64,000 nt of DNA from positions 1,550,001 through 1,614,000 of the forward strand of contig OX596344.1 in NCBI GenBank assembly GCA_951394405.1. Reading direction: 5' to 3'. The notes below the pieces were generated by a model. The model did not search any database and was not told the origin of the DNA. It was given only the letters and a program-made list of their open reading frames with translations. Numbering within the stretch: the stretch's first letter is position 1; every line of letters begins with the position of its first letter. A program made the translations under genes and the position numbers. Source of the stretch: Coprinellus micaceus. Lineage: Eukaryota; Basidiomycota; Agaricomycetes; Agaricales; Psathyrellaceae. Positions 43,465 through 54,823 of the stretch are shown here, piece after piece.

Positions 43465-46396
43465 TCAATCTTTGCCTAGATCGCGCACAGAGTTGGTCAG
43501 AAGGTTGAAAAACAAAGTCAGGGGGTTGGCGCTAACCGTGGGGACCTCCGCTAAGCATGGGGTCTTTGAAAACCTGAGCCCGGTCAGGTTGTTTCCCTTT
43601 GCACGTATGGTGTCGAGGACCGTGGCGGAGTCGGCGATGGGGATCGTGGGGGATGGAGCCGAACTCGAGGTCGATTGTCCTGCGGGGAACCGCGGTTGTG
43701 GGACGGACTGGTGCGGGACACGCGAAGTGGAAGCCTGAGCGCGGTATGTGGATTCTTCAGGCGCAGGAGAGTCTTTCGGCGGCGTAGGCAGCTTGACGGC
43801 GGGCGAGAACTGGTGCGGGTGCTGCAAAGGGGGCGTTGCACTCGAGGAGGGTTCGGGCTTCGAGAGCTGTTTCAAGGCGTGTAGGCGTTCCATCCTTGGA
43901 TTGGAGGTGCTCGTAGCAATGCCGACATGAGAGGGTTCAGGAGGGAGGGGGACTGTACCCATGGACGGCGTAGCATTTGCGCTTCGCGGCTGGCTGAGGC
44001 GGCCGGGAGGCATTGAGGACGAGCTGGGAGTGTTTCTTGGGTTGGCGACTGAGGAAGATTGGATGGACGAACTGCGCGAGGCGTCAAGTTTCGAAGTCGG
44101 CTTAGGGATAGCGGCAGAAGGAGACACCCTAGCAGAAGGAGACGGCGCCGCCGGGGTCGACAAAGCTTCCCGCTTGCTAATAGGCGCCCGCTTCACCCGC
44201 GTAGCCGCAGCCGACGGGCCGGGGCGCGCCCCAACCTGACTTGGCTTCCTGGCCGAACTCGCCGGTGCGGTAGTGCGCTTGGGAATGGAGGCGACGATTT
44301 CAGCCGAGTCGTCCGAGGCCATGTCTTCGTCGTCGTTCGGGTCGGCAGTGGGTTCGCGTTTGGCGCGGTGCGTGAGCTTGGGTTTCTTTGTTGCGGGGGG
44401 TTTGCGGGAGGTCTTGACTTGGGATAGAGGGACGTCGTCGTCGCTGTCGCTGTCGTCGGCCGTGTCGGCTACGGCAGAGCGGGGACGCTTTCGGGTGGCT
44501 AGTTGGGGCTCGTCCTCGGTGTGCGATTCCGGCCCAGGGTGGAGGTTCGTTTCGGGGGTAGGATTCCAAAGCACGTCGGCCGCTTTGATAGTCTCGCGTT
44601 TGTCACCATCCAAGATTATCTTGCCTTCCCTCACCCGCTCGAAGAAGTTGCGCATGGCCGCATACGATTTGCTAGAACTTAACTTGGTGGCCTTCTTCTT
44701 GGCCGTCGACTTGTCCCTGGCGTTACACCAGATCTTCTTCAACGCATCGGCCAGGTCGCTATCCGTCAACTTCGTCTTCAAGGCCGAAATAGCGTAGACC
44801 CCAACGACGAACTCGACCGGAGAGATCTCCTTCTCCGACAAACTCTGCCCATGGGTCGAGTGCGAGAGCAAGCGGGCGAAGATATTGAACGAGTGCTTGA
44901 TCCCGTCTCGGAGGGCGTCGACGTCTCCGCCCACTTTGCCTTCGAGGAACGGAGTGAGTTTATCCGGTTCCGGGAGCGTTTGCGGGAGTTTTCCGGCTTT
45001 GACGAGGTGGAGGATTTGGGCGAGGGCGAGGAAGTCGCGGCCGCGGTTGCCGCCCCACTCGGAGAAGCTGGAGAAGACGCTGAGGGCGCAGACGTGCTCG
45101 CGGATGTCGCGGACGAGGGTGGCGGTGATGCCGTTCACGGCTTGGAGGCGCTCTGGGGTTGGGTTGGTGAGGGGACTCGAATGGGAGGGAAAGGGGGCGG
45201 GGATTACCTGCTGGGGTGAGGACGGTTCCTAGTTGCACGCGCTAAAGGGGTGTAGATAGTGAGTCACAAGGGCCAATTGGGGAGACGTGCAGAGAGGTGA
45301 GGTGGGTTGGACCTACCTGGAAGATCATGCGCTCTTGGTTCTTTGTGATTTTTTCATAGTCGTACACCGTGAGCTCTTTCCGCTTGAACGTCTTCTGGAG
45401 CCATTCGGGGAGGATGAGTCGTCGTTGGTTGGGTTGGGTCCTGCAGAACCAGTATTTCTTCTTTGTTACACTGTGTTTGTCTCGGTCAAAGGCGTTTCAC
45501 AGTGCGGAAGGTAATGGAAACGTACGGATTCTTCCCTATAATTCGGTAGAGAGTTAGTGGCAGGTTTCGTTTCAGAGAGGACAAGGGGACTCACAAGGGA
45601 TCTAGATAGTGTGCGGTGCGGGAGGTGGTTAGGACTTTGTACATGAACGTTCGAGAAGGTTCCTCACCTCGCCATCAATGAATCTGAGGGGACATGAGAA
45701 TTGGGTATCTTTCATCGTTGAAAGAGTGGGCTCACCGTCTGATTGAAGTGAGTCGCTGCTTTCCATCGATGCAGACTCTGTACCAATCTCCTTTTTCATA
45801 CCTCCGCACTAGCTTGCGGGTTAGCGTTGGAGTAACCTGATTGGACTGTATACGCACGGAACACGAGGTTGGGAACGGGATAGTTCTGGAATAGCGAGTC
45901 GATGAGGTTCATTTGCTTTGCTTCGTTCCATACAACGTCTGTCGGGAAAAGTTCGTCAGTGCCTTTGTCCTTTGCTGTTAAGGCGTACGGACCTCTCTGG
46001 TAATCCGGGCAGATGTTGACGAGGCCATCGCTCATCCATTCTACAAAGAAGGCATTCTCGGTGAGTCAAGAAACCGGGCAGTGCGCGGGGATCCTCACCA
46101 TAAGCGTCGCTGACCTTTGTTGGTGTCTGAACGTATGGGGGGAGCTCCCCATGGTCGCAGTCTCTCAGGCCGCCCAGTTCCTCTTCGGCTGCCTTCTGGA
46201 TGGCCTGCCTTGTCGTGCGGCCGTGGCGTGAATTAGAATGGTGTACCTTTTCTTCCGCGGGTGGTGGGCGAGGGCGCTGGGTCCTTTGAGGGGGTGGCGG
46301 CGGTGGCGGGGGCACCTCCTGTTCGTCTTCTGATTCGCTGAGGTCCGTCAGGGATGAATCTGAGTCATTGTGCCAGTTTTCAGCCGGTCTGAGCAT
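43465..46396 (-). CDS. DUF262 (GmrSD N-terminal-like) domain protein with microexons
   Basis: The start is at 46396 (MLRPAENWHNDSDSSLTDL), followed by an acidic Ser-rich and Pro-rich stretch. Splicing restores the DUF262 core: WMSDGLVNICPDYQRDVVWN, EAKQMNLIDSLFQNYPVPN and GDWYRVCIDGKQRLTSI. The last contains the DG(K/Q)QRL motif thought to bind nucleotide in this family. Then FIDGE, a 7-nt exon (45595-45601), a 10-nt exon (45526-45535) and VTKKKYWFCRTQPNQRRLIL follow. RMIFQ joins VQLGTVLTPAERLQAVNGI. From 45138 down one long exon carries a helical part and then about 300 residues of Ser/Pro-rich low complexity with basic blocks (KKPKLTHRAKRE). It ends at 43465. The product is about 850 aa. 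DUF262 is best known from bacterial type IV restriction enzymes. The fungal role is unknown. Confidence 0.8.
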
Positions 46397-46874
46397 GGTG
46401 GGTGGAGTGGAAAGGGGCAGGCGAGATGGGGGAGGAAAGGAAAGAGCGAAGGGAGGGGCTACCTCGAGAACAGCACCCGCAGGGTTCAAGTCGAAAAGCC
46501 CAATTACTAACCTAATTTAATTGGGAAATACCCATCAGCGCGTTTGATTCCCGACCGAGCGCTATCCAGGATCTCATGAATGGGCGGGGAGGGGTCCGGT
46601 CTCTGTCTACAGAAACTGGGCGCTACTGGTTGGGAGGGGCGCTAAAGTGATAGAAGCACGATTAGCGCCCGTCGGGTGATGGTGTGGGCTGTCTGTCACC
46701 TGGGTCCTTATATTAGCTATTCAAACCCCGCTCTATCCTCCGCTATTTTCGGCGGCTATTTACGAACATCACGTGCTTATCACGAGCCCGGGGTGATCGG
46801 GGTCTTTCTCAACCAGGTGTGACCCCGTAAACGCGGTCTTGCTCGTTTTGCTCTCTCCTTCACCGCACCACGCC
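46397..46874. promoter_or_regulatory. Divergent promoter, DUF262 gene and SMC2
   Basis: This is 478 bp between the two ATGs. It contains AACGCG near 46829 and CAGCGCG near 46536. These loosely resemble MCB/SCB cell-cycle elements, which would suit a condensin gene, but the matches are short and unproven. Confidence 0.35.
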
Positions 46875-49800
46875 ATGCGGATTGAGGAACTCATTATCGA
46901 TGGTACGTGCTCTCAAAATGCATGTAATATAGTTGACCGTGTTTCCAGGCTTCAAGTCATACCCCGGTCGCACCCAAATCACAGGATGGGACTCGTCTTT
47001 CAACGCCATTACTGGTCTGAACGGGTCAGGCAAGTCCAACATCCTGGACGCGATTTGCTTCGTTCTGGGTCTCACAAACATGTCTACGGTGCGTATTCGA
47101 TTCAATGACGCGAGAAACCCGCCCTCACACGTCTCAGATGCGTGCTGCCAACCAACAAGACCTCATCTACAAACGAGGTCAAGCTGGCGTGACGAAGGCC
47201 AGCGTCACTATCGTATTCGACAACTCTGACCCAGCGAAGAGTCCCGACGGGTTCTCGCAGCACAAACAGATCACCGTCACTCGCCAAATCTCCATGCCAA
47301 ATAACACGAAATACTTGTTGAACGGACACAAGGCCCAGCAGCAGCACATCCTCAACCTCTTCCAGAGCGTGCAGCTCAATATCAACAACCCCAACTTCGT
47401 CATCATGCAGGGGAGAATCACCAAGGTGCTGAATATGCGTCCGCAGGAGATCTTGGGCATGGTCGAGGAGGCTGCGGGTACCCGAATGTTCGAGGACCGC
47501 AAAGAAAAGGCGCTCAAGACCATCAAGAAGAAGGAGAAGCGCGTGCAGGAGATCACGACCGACCTCGAGAACGAAATCAAGCCCAAGCTCGAGAAGCTCC
47601 GCAGCGAGAAGCGCAAATTCATCGAGTACCAGAAGGCGATCAAGGAGCTCGAGCATATTGGGCGCAAGATCAAGGCGTGGGATTGGACCCTCGCCCAGGA
47701 GCGCGTCGAGAAGAAGGGGGAGGAGATTGAGGCGAAGGAGGGCGAGATTAAGGAGCTTGAGGGTCAGAAGAAGAGTGCGCAGAAGGAGATTAAGGCGGCG
47801 GAGAAGGCAATGGAGGCCGTGCAGGCTCAGCGGACGGCTGAGATCTCAAAGGGCGGGAAGCTCAAGAAGCTCCAGGAGAAGGTCGACACGCTCGAGAAGG
47901 ATGTTGTCAAGTACAAGACTCAGGCAGAGATCAAGGAGGCTTCAGTGGCGCAAGAGGAGGCCAAGGGCAAAGAGCTCGTGCAGGATTTAGAGGCAGTACG
48001 TTTATCAACCCTCTCATGCGGCTTCTACTGACCGGGCACAGCTCGAAGGCGCCGTGAGCGAGAAGAAGCAGGAAGTGAGCAAACTCGACGTCGCGTTCAA
48101 GGAGATCCGCGATGCCCACACCCGCCTCGAAGAAAAGAGCAAATCCGACGAAGAGCTCCTCCAAACCCTGCTCACCGGTCTCAGCGGCTCCAACACCAGT
48201 GGCGGAGGCTACATGGGCCAGCTCGCCGAAGCCAAAACGCGCCTTCAACAAGCCGCAACCGAGGAGAAGGCGGCGAACTTCAAACTCGGCGTTGCACGGG
48301 GCGAGTTGAAGGAACTGGAAAAGAAGATGAAGCAGTTTGAGAGCCAGGCGGCGGATAATAGGACGACACTGGCGAAGATGGAGAAGGCGGTGGTGGATAG
48401 GTCGAGGGACTTGGAGAACCTTAATTGGAGCGGTGAGAAGGAGAAGGAGTTCGTTGAGAGGCTGAACATTGCTAGGCAGGCAGTGCGCCAGCTCGCCGAT
48501 GTGAGTAGTATTCTCTGAACCTTCAGTCCCCACGCTAATGGCTCTGGCAGCGCCGAGAACGCGTCAGGCAGACGCTGAGCAGGCTCAACTTTGAGTACAA
48601 CGACCCTCACCCTGGGTTTGACCGCCGAAACGTCAAGGGCTTCGCTGCCCAGCTCATCAAGATCGAGGAGAAAAACTACGACAAGGTGCAGGCGCTGGAG
48701 ATTGTCGCTGGCGGCCGTCTCTACAACGTCGTCGTTCAGAACGAGAAGATCGGTAGTGACCTTTTGAAGAATGGGAACTTGAGGAAGCGGGTCACGCTCA
48801 TCCCGCTCAACAAGATCCAGCCTCGGACTATCGATCAAGGCGTAGGTGTTCCTTGACAACTTCGTGTATTTACATTTCATGCTGACGAAATGTACGAACG
48901 ACAGAGGCTGAAAATGGCGGAGAGATTGGCCCCAGGCCAAGTGCGCACTGCGATCTCCTTGGTGGACTATGACGCGGACGTTGCCCGGGCTATCGAGTTC
49001 GTATTTGGGGACACCCTCATCTGCGACACCGCCGACATCGCGAACAAGGTCACCTTCCACGCTCAGGTCATGACCAAGTCCGTTACCGTCGAAGGCGACG
49101 TCTACGACCCCTCCGGCACGATGACCGGGGGTTCCGCTCCTGCGGGCCAGCGTGTGCTCGTTGAGGTGCAGGAGCTGTTGAAGGTGGAGGCGGCGTGGAA
49201 TGAGAGCAGGGCGAAGTTACAGGAGCTGGAGAAGGAGGAGGATAGGATGAGGAGGCCGAGGGAGCAGTGGAAGTCGATCACGGATGATTTGGAGATGATG
49301 AATCACAAGTTGAAGCTTTTGACGGAGCAGGTGGAGGGGAGTAATGCGAGTAGGGTGAGTGGGCCTGTTTTGCTTTGGTCTTTGTTTCTCAGAGCTTGGT
49401 GTGTGGGTTTGTGCGGTTCCCTTTGTGGGTGCCCATGTGGTTGCTCTGATGTCGAGGAGGCGGAGAGGTTCTTGGCTTGCACTTGGCCCAGCGCGAAGTC
49501 GAAGACCCTCGAAGACCTCGCTGTGCTTTTGACATGCTTATTCTCCCCGCCGCCCAACTTCCATTCCGCCACCCAACCCTCTTCTTCTACTTCTTTCTTG
49601 ATCGCCGGAGGAGGATTGGCGAATGTATCCATACGGTGACACTGACCGACACCCCGTATGCAGATCGCGATGGAGGTGGGAGAAGCCAAGACCAACATTG
49701 CTAATCTGGAGTCAACTGTCAAAGCGGCACAGAAGAAGCAGGAGGAGGCAAAGGCGGAGGCGAAGAAGCTTGAGAAGGATATGGCGGAGTTTAGTAATAA

Positions 49801-51533
49801 TAAGGAGGGCAAGATCGATGAGCTCAAGGTTCGTTCGTATCTCCCTCTAGAGATTGCGGTTTCGCGCTGCGATATGGGTCGTTCGAGATGCTGATATAGT
49901 GCAAACGCACAGGCGAGCATCAAGAAACAGCGCGCGAACGAGCAGAAGCACTCGACTGTTGTGAAGGCGAAGCAGAAGGAGGTCTCGACGGCGAAGCTTG
50001 AGCTGGGTGAGTGGGCGCCTATCCGTTCTGGCTGGATTTGATGGCGTGGTTCGATGCTAAATGGTTGGTTTATGACTTGCAGAGCAAATTGAGGGCGAGT
50101 ACGTGGAGAAGCAGAATGAGCTCGAAGAGGCGAAGGATACTGTCAAGTCTCTACGTGCTGAGCTCGCCGCGATCCTGAAGAAGGTTGCCGATAGCGAGGT
50201 ACGTCGTGTCGTCTCCCTCCAGCCCATGTTATATCTGAAGTCCCCTAACGTTGAAACAAACAGGCCGCATACGACCGCCACAACGCTGAACTCGAAGACG
50301 AGCTCGCTGCCCTCAAACGCTTCGACAACGAACTGAAAGCCCTCGCCGGTGCGATCAAGGACAAGAAAGAGTCCATTGACCAGGCCGAGCTCAGGATGGG
50401 CGAGGTCACGCACGAGATCTCGAATCTGGAGAAGGACAAGCAGGCTGCAGAGAACCAGATCGCGCATCTGGAGAAGCAGAATGAGTGGATCGTGGATGAT
50501 AAGCAGTGCGTATCCTACCAGTCTCAGTGACATTTCTTTCGTGTGGATGACTGACGAGAACGTTATCGTCTTTACTTTCACAGTTTGTTCGGCAAGGCTG
50601 GGTTGTACGACTTCTCAGGCGACATGAACGTGTTGCTAGAGAGGAGGAAGGAACTGCAGGATGCGCAGAATGGGAGGAAGAGGAAGATTAACCATAAGGT
50701 TATGAACGTTATTGAGTCGTACGTCTCTTCCCCTTCCCCCCTCCAACACGGTTGACTGACCCACCGCGTGTTTGCAGTGTCGAGAAGCGAGAAGCCGAGC
50801 TGGTCAAGAATCTCCAGACGGTGAACAAGGACAAGGAGAAGATTGAGGAAACGATCGAAGAGCTGGACCAGTATAAGCGGGCGGCGCTGGAGAAGACTTG
50901 GGACAAGGTCAATAAGTAAGGATTCACTTCACTTCATTCGACCGTTTCCGCAGTTATGGCTAGATTGTTGACCCTCCCTTTCTTTTAGGGACTTTGGTGG
51001 TATCTTCGGCGAGTTGCTCCCGGGTAACTTCGCCAAGCTGCAACCGCCGGAAGGCCATGACCTCATGGATGGTCTGGAGGTCAAAGTGCGGCTCGGGACG
51101 GTTTGGAAACAGAGTCTAACCGAGCTGAGTGGTGGCCAACGGTACGCATACCCATCCTTTTTCCTTATCCCACTGAAACTCATCTTGCCCTTTCCCTAGC
51201 TCACTCATCGCCCTCTCACTAATCATGGCCCTCCTCCAATTCAAGCCTGCACCAATGTACATCCTCGACGAAATCGACGCTGCCCTCGACCTTTCACATA
51301 CGCAGCATATCGGCCAGCTCTTCAGGACGCGGTTCAAGGGCTCGCAGTTCATTGTGGTTAGTTTGAAGGAGGGGTTGTTCACGAATGCGAATGTGCTGTT
51401 TAGGGCGAGGTTTAGGGATGGGACGAGTATTGTGGAGAGGACGGCACAGAGGTCAGCGTCGGCCTTGTATGTGAATGGGGACGAGGAGGAGGAGGGACGG
51501 AGGAGGAGGGGGGCGAGGATTGGGGGGAGTTAG
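46875..51533 (+). CDS. SMC2: Condensin ATPase subunit SMC2
   Basis: ATG at 46875 gives [10 protein letters not shown], joined over a short intron to [20 protein letters not shown]. Walker A is [11 protein letters not shown] second intron joins NMST to [20 protein letters not shown], a stretch diagnostic of SMC2. Long coiled coils flank the hinge (about 48,550-49,170; [37 protein letters not shown]). The C-terminal head has [17 protein letters not shown], the signature LSGGQR split from [20 protein letters not shown] by an intron, and Walker [13 protein letters not shown]. The total is about 1,200 aa, normal for SMC2. It pairs with SMC4 to form condensin and compacts mitotic chromosomes in the nucleus. 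About ten introns are present. One (49355-49663, about 309 nt) is far longer than the rest. Confidence 0.95.
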
Positions 51534-54500
51534 CGAATAGGGAAGTGTTCCTTGTGACTGTTTTCGGTTTCGTTTTGCTATGAAGTGTACTCTATACCTA
51601 ATTGTAGACCTTGTTTGTACGACAGGACGAAAGCTCTTCGTTTTGTGCTGCCCTGATGGCTGGCCATCTACCGGGTTGTAGACCACGAGACCTAGGAGCG
51701 AACGATGGGATCTATGAGGCCTAGAAGATGACGTTTCGGACCTCGGATAGCTTTACGTTCAGCCCCCCAGGAGCACAAGTAGTCGACGAAATGACCGTTG
51801 GCGTCCATGTGCACTTATTCCTTCCCAGGTTCGACGCAGCAGGGAAGCCAGCGGCAAAGCTTCGAATAGGAGCCACATAACTCTGGGAATGTATTGAGAA
51901 CGACCAATACGAGTAACAGGCTCACTAAGTAATATCTTTGCTCTCCAGCCCTCCCAATTCTCCGTCTCAATCCGGTACGATATGAAACCTGCGAGGGCAC
52001 CGGACCCTCAATCGCTCCTTAGCCCGCCGCTTCAGGAAGGTCAAGTCCATGCCCACAGGACACGGGAGAATAGTCGCGCCTCGACCCAGTGCCGAGTGGA
52101 CCATGTAGACCTCTGTTACGAGATTCGTGGTCATACGAATGGTGAGTGATCCGTCAAGGCTATTCTTCTGGTCGTATATACACGAAATTGAGTTGGCATC
52201 ATGGGCATGTGAAGCGTGTCGGGGGAGCCGGCGGTGTCTTCTTGGCGGGCGTCGTTCGGTAGACATGGGTATGGGTATCATGACCATGTGTGCGAGATGG
52301 GGATGGTTATCTTCATTCCATGAGAAGCGTAAGGGCCATGGCTATACACGCCAGCGCAACGTAAGGAGACAAGCGTTCGCCTGGGCACGGGGATGGACGG
52401 TAAGGTAAGTCGTGACATAACGTCTAGAAGGCGAAGGCAACTCACCGATCCTGGCCAACTTGAATAACAGCCCCTGGAACCTGTACCGCTGCTTCAGCAT
52501 CCCCGCCTGAGAGATTTTGAATCCTGGAAGACGCACCCATTCCGATTGTCGACCAGACGAGGTGCAACTGCGCGAACGTACGCGCATGTGCAGATCAGGA
52601 GGAGGATGACGAGGAGGAGGGATTGGAAGTTGAATAGTGCAGACTACGGCGATATTCTTCAGCTTGAGGTCTTGAGGTATTCGAGCGAAGGACTCACCAT
52701 GGTGTCTAGAAAAAGAGGAGATCGTGGTCGGCGCGTGCAAGTCGGTGACGCAGTTACTAGGCCACGTCGAGCACGGCGTGGGAGGTTCTTTCCTTTATAG
52801 GCGCATCATCAGGCGCTCGTCGCTAAAGCCACCGTGCCGAGCGTCATCCCGCCACAGTCGCTGTGAACGCTTCAGCTGGAGAGGAATCTACCCAAAATTC
52901 ATTGGACCAGAGGCAGTTTTCAAGTTGAGGATAAGAAACTGAGAGGCCCAATTTTTCCATAGGCTCGATAGGGATATCGGCAAGAAATCGCTCCAAAACC
53001 TGGTCCAGGTCGCACCGGTGGAGACAGAATCGGGAAACGAGCGGAATCTCGCCAATCCCAGGGGCAGAATCGGCGATAGATGGCCATTTTTGAGAGATAA
53101 CCAAGCGCAGTAGAGTGGTCCTTCAGGGGTTTCAATTCGATGGGGAAAACGGCCCGCCGCAGTTCAGCAAGGCGGCGTCGTCTGCCGAGCGATGTTTGGG
53201 TTTGTTGTGTTACGTGGAAATCGAGCTGCGGCGCTTTGACTATCCTCTTGCTCCCGACCATCATCATCACCCGGAAGCCACAGTTTCCAGCGGGTCTACT
53301 TGATATCCGAATCGCATCTCGTGTTCCCCGAGAGTTGACTTGGAAATGAGCTAGCCTATTGGGCGGAGTAAACGGGGACATGTTCTCAAAAGACCCAAGA
53401 AGTCTGCCCGTTAGTAGAGACGTGGAAACCTGCTCATGGGTTGCGTAGACCGACTCCCTCCTTCATTTCTTGGTTCGTAACCGTCCTCGGGAGAATCTCA
53501 AATCTTGCATGAAACTGATATGAATCGTTCTAGATTCGCAGATAACTATGGAGGCCGCCTTATCACCGAGCCTCTAAAGGTATTTCGTGCATTTTCCTCA
53601 ACGCTCCATCGTCTAGCGCCGACGCCATCGCCTCCCGCCACTTTAGCGCTCGTCAGCGCTTACAATGATGTTGCCAAGAAAGTCTTGGTCTGTTGTCGAA
53701 CGCCTGTCGATGGGTTCACCACTTCCAATCCAATATCATCGGAAGCAACCCGCCGACCAATCCCCGAAGTAGATGCCAAGGTGGGGATTGGAAGCTCCGT
53801 TGCGACATTGACGAATGACAGCAGGTGGTTTGCATCCCGGAGTATGATTATTGAAGAGGCAATGCCTTACGGTTACGGCCCCTCCGTCTCCGTATCATAC
53901 TTATCGCCTCAAAGGACCTCAAGGTCAAGTGGAAAATAACTTGCGATAACATTCGGTTCAGGCCGCGTGCAGGTCAACGTTAATTTATAGATGGCACGGT
54001 GCAAGGTGTTGCGCCCAAGTTACGCCGTTTTCAGCACCCCAGGTCACCATACTGGGCCGTACTACATACGCTCCCACAATTATAGGCCACGATTGGTCCC
54101 GGACGTACATCCAGTGCGCCCAGAGAACCATGGTTTCCATGTGGGCGCTTCCTAGGAATGGCGTTGTCGACGTCTATAAATAACACTCCCATCTGGTTCC
54201 ACCGTCTCCTCATGCTCCATTTCCTTTCACAAGGTCGATGGCGCACACGACGGAATGGTGTGCTGAAAGCGGTCCCTCGCGATACTGGACAAGCCACGCG
54301 GTGAGTTCGACAGTTGTGTACCGGGAGCCATGTTGGAACCATGCAATGATTATTTCCATTTCGTATAGGTTTGGACAGCAGCGAAACGAAGAGCGTCGGC
54401 GGTTCGTTCATGTGTCTTCTTTTAATCGAAGGCCCGTGAGCAGGGAGGGTGACCGGCGTTTGTGGATCCGAATAAGTGCATGGGCATCTTGATGTTCGAA

Positions 54501-54823
54501 CCGTGAGTGTATGCCATTGACCTCTTAATCAATTCGAAGGATAGCATAACGTAGTAGTAGCACAGGTCTCCATCTCAGGCATACTCCGAGTCCTCATGAT
54601 CCCACCAAAGAAGACCTTGTGGGTTCTGGACAAACTACTACCGGAGGTGCCTGCAAGTTACCGACTCTAGTTGCCACTTCCCCGTATGTTCGTCCCTCTT
54701 ATCTCGGACGAGCACATGCATACATTAGAGGAGCCATACAAGAAGGCTTGAATCGAGAGAACCCAGTTCTCAGAGCCCATCCCTGGTTCCCCCCACTTCC
54801 TCCTCTGGATTACCGGGCCCGAC
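51534..54823. other. 3.3-kb region without a confident gene
   Basis: Two stretches on the minus strand look weakly protein-like. One is around 51967-52287 (VHSALGRGATILPCPVGMDL). The other is around 52844-53104 (DLDQVLERFLADIPIEPMEK, leucine-rich, perhaps an F-box/LRR relic). Neither has a start, a full splice chain or a recognisable domain, and stops interrupt them. A 144-codon plus-strand ORF at 53505-53939 has no motif. The final 200 bp should include the promoter of the transporter gene. Confidence 0.4.

Noticed and set aside
43195..43479. 94-codon plus-strand ORF with a CCCC run
   Set aside because: It overlaps the 3' end of the DUF262 gene on the other strand and has low complexity with no motif or splice support.
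47102..47673. Leucine-rich minus-strand ORFs opposite SMC2
   Set aside because: They are antisense to a conserved coding exon. Leucine richness comes from reversed Lys/Glu codons of the coiled coil.
52844..53381. Minus-strand gene candidate with leucine-rich sequence
   Set aside because: There are in-frame stops upstream, no start and no family match. Mentioned only as a possible relic.
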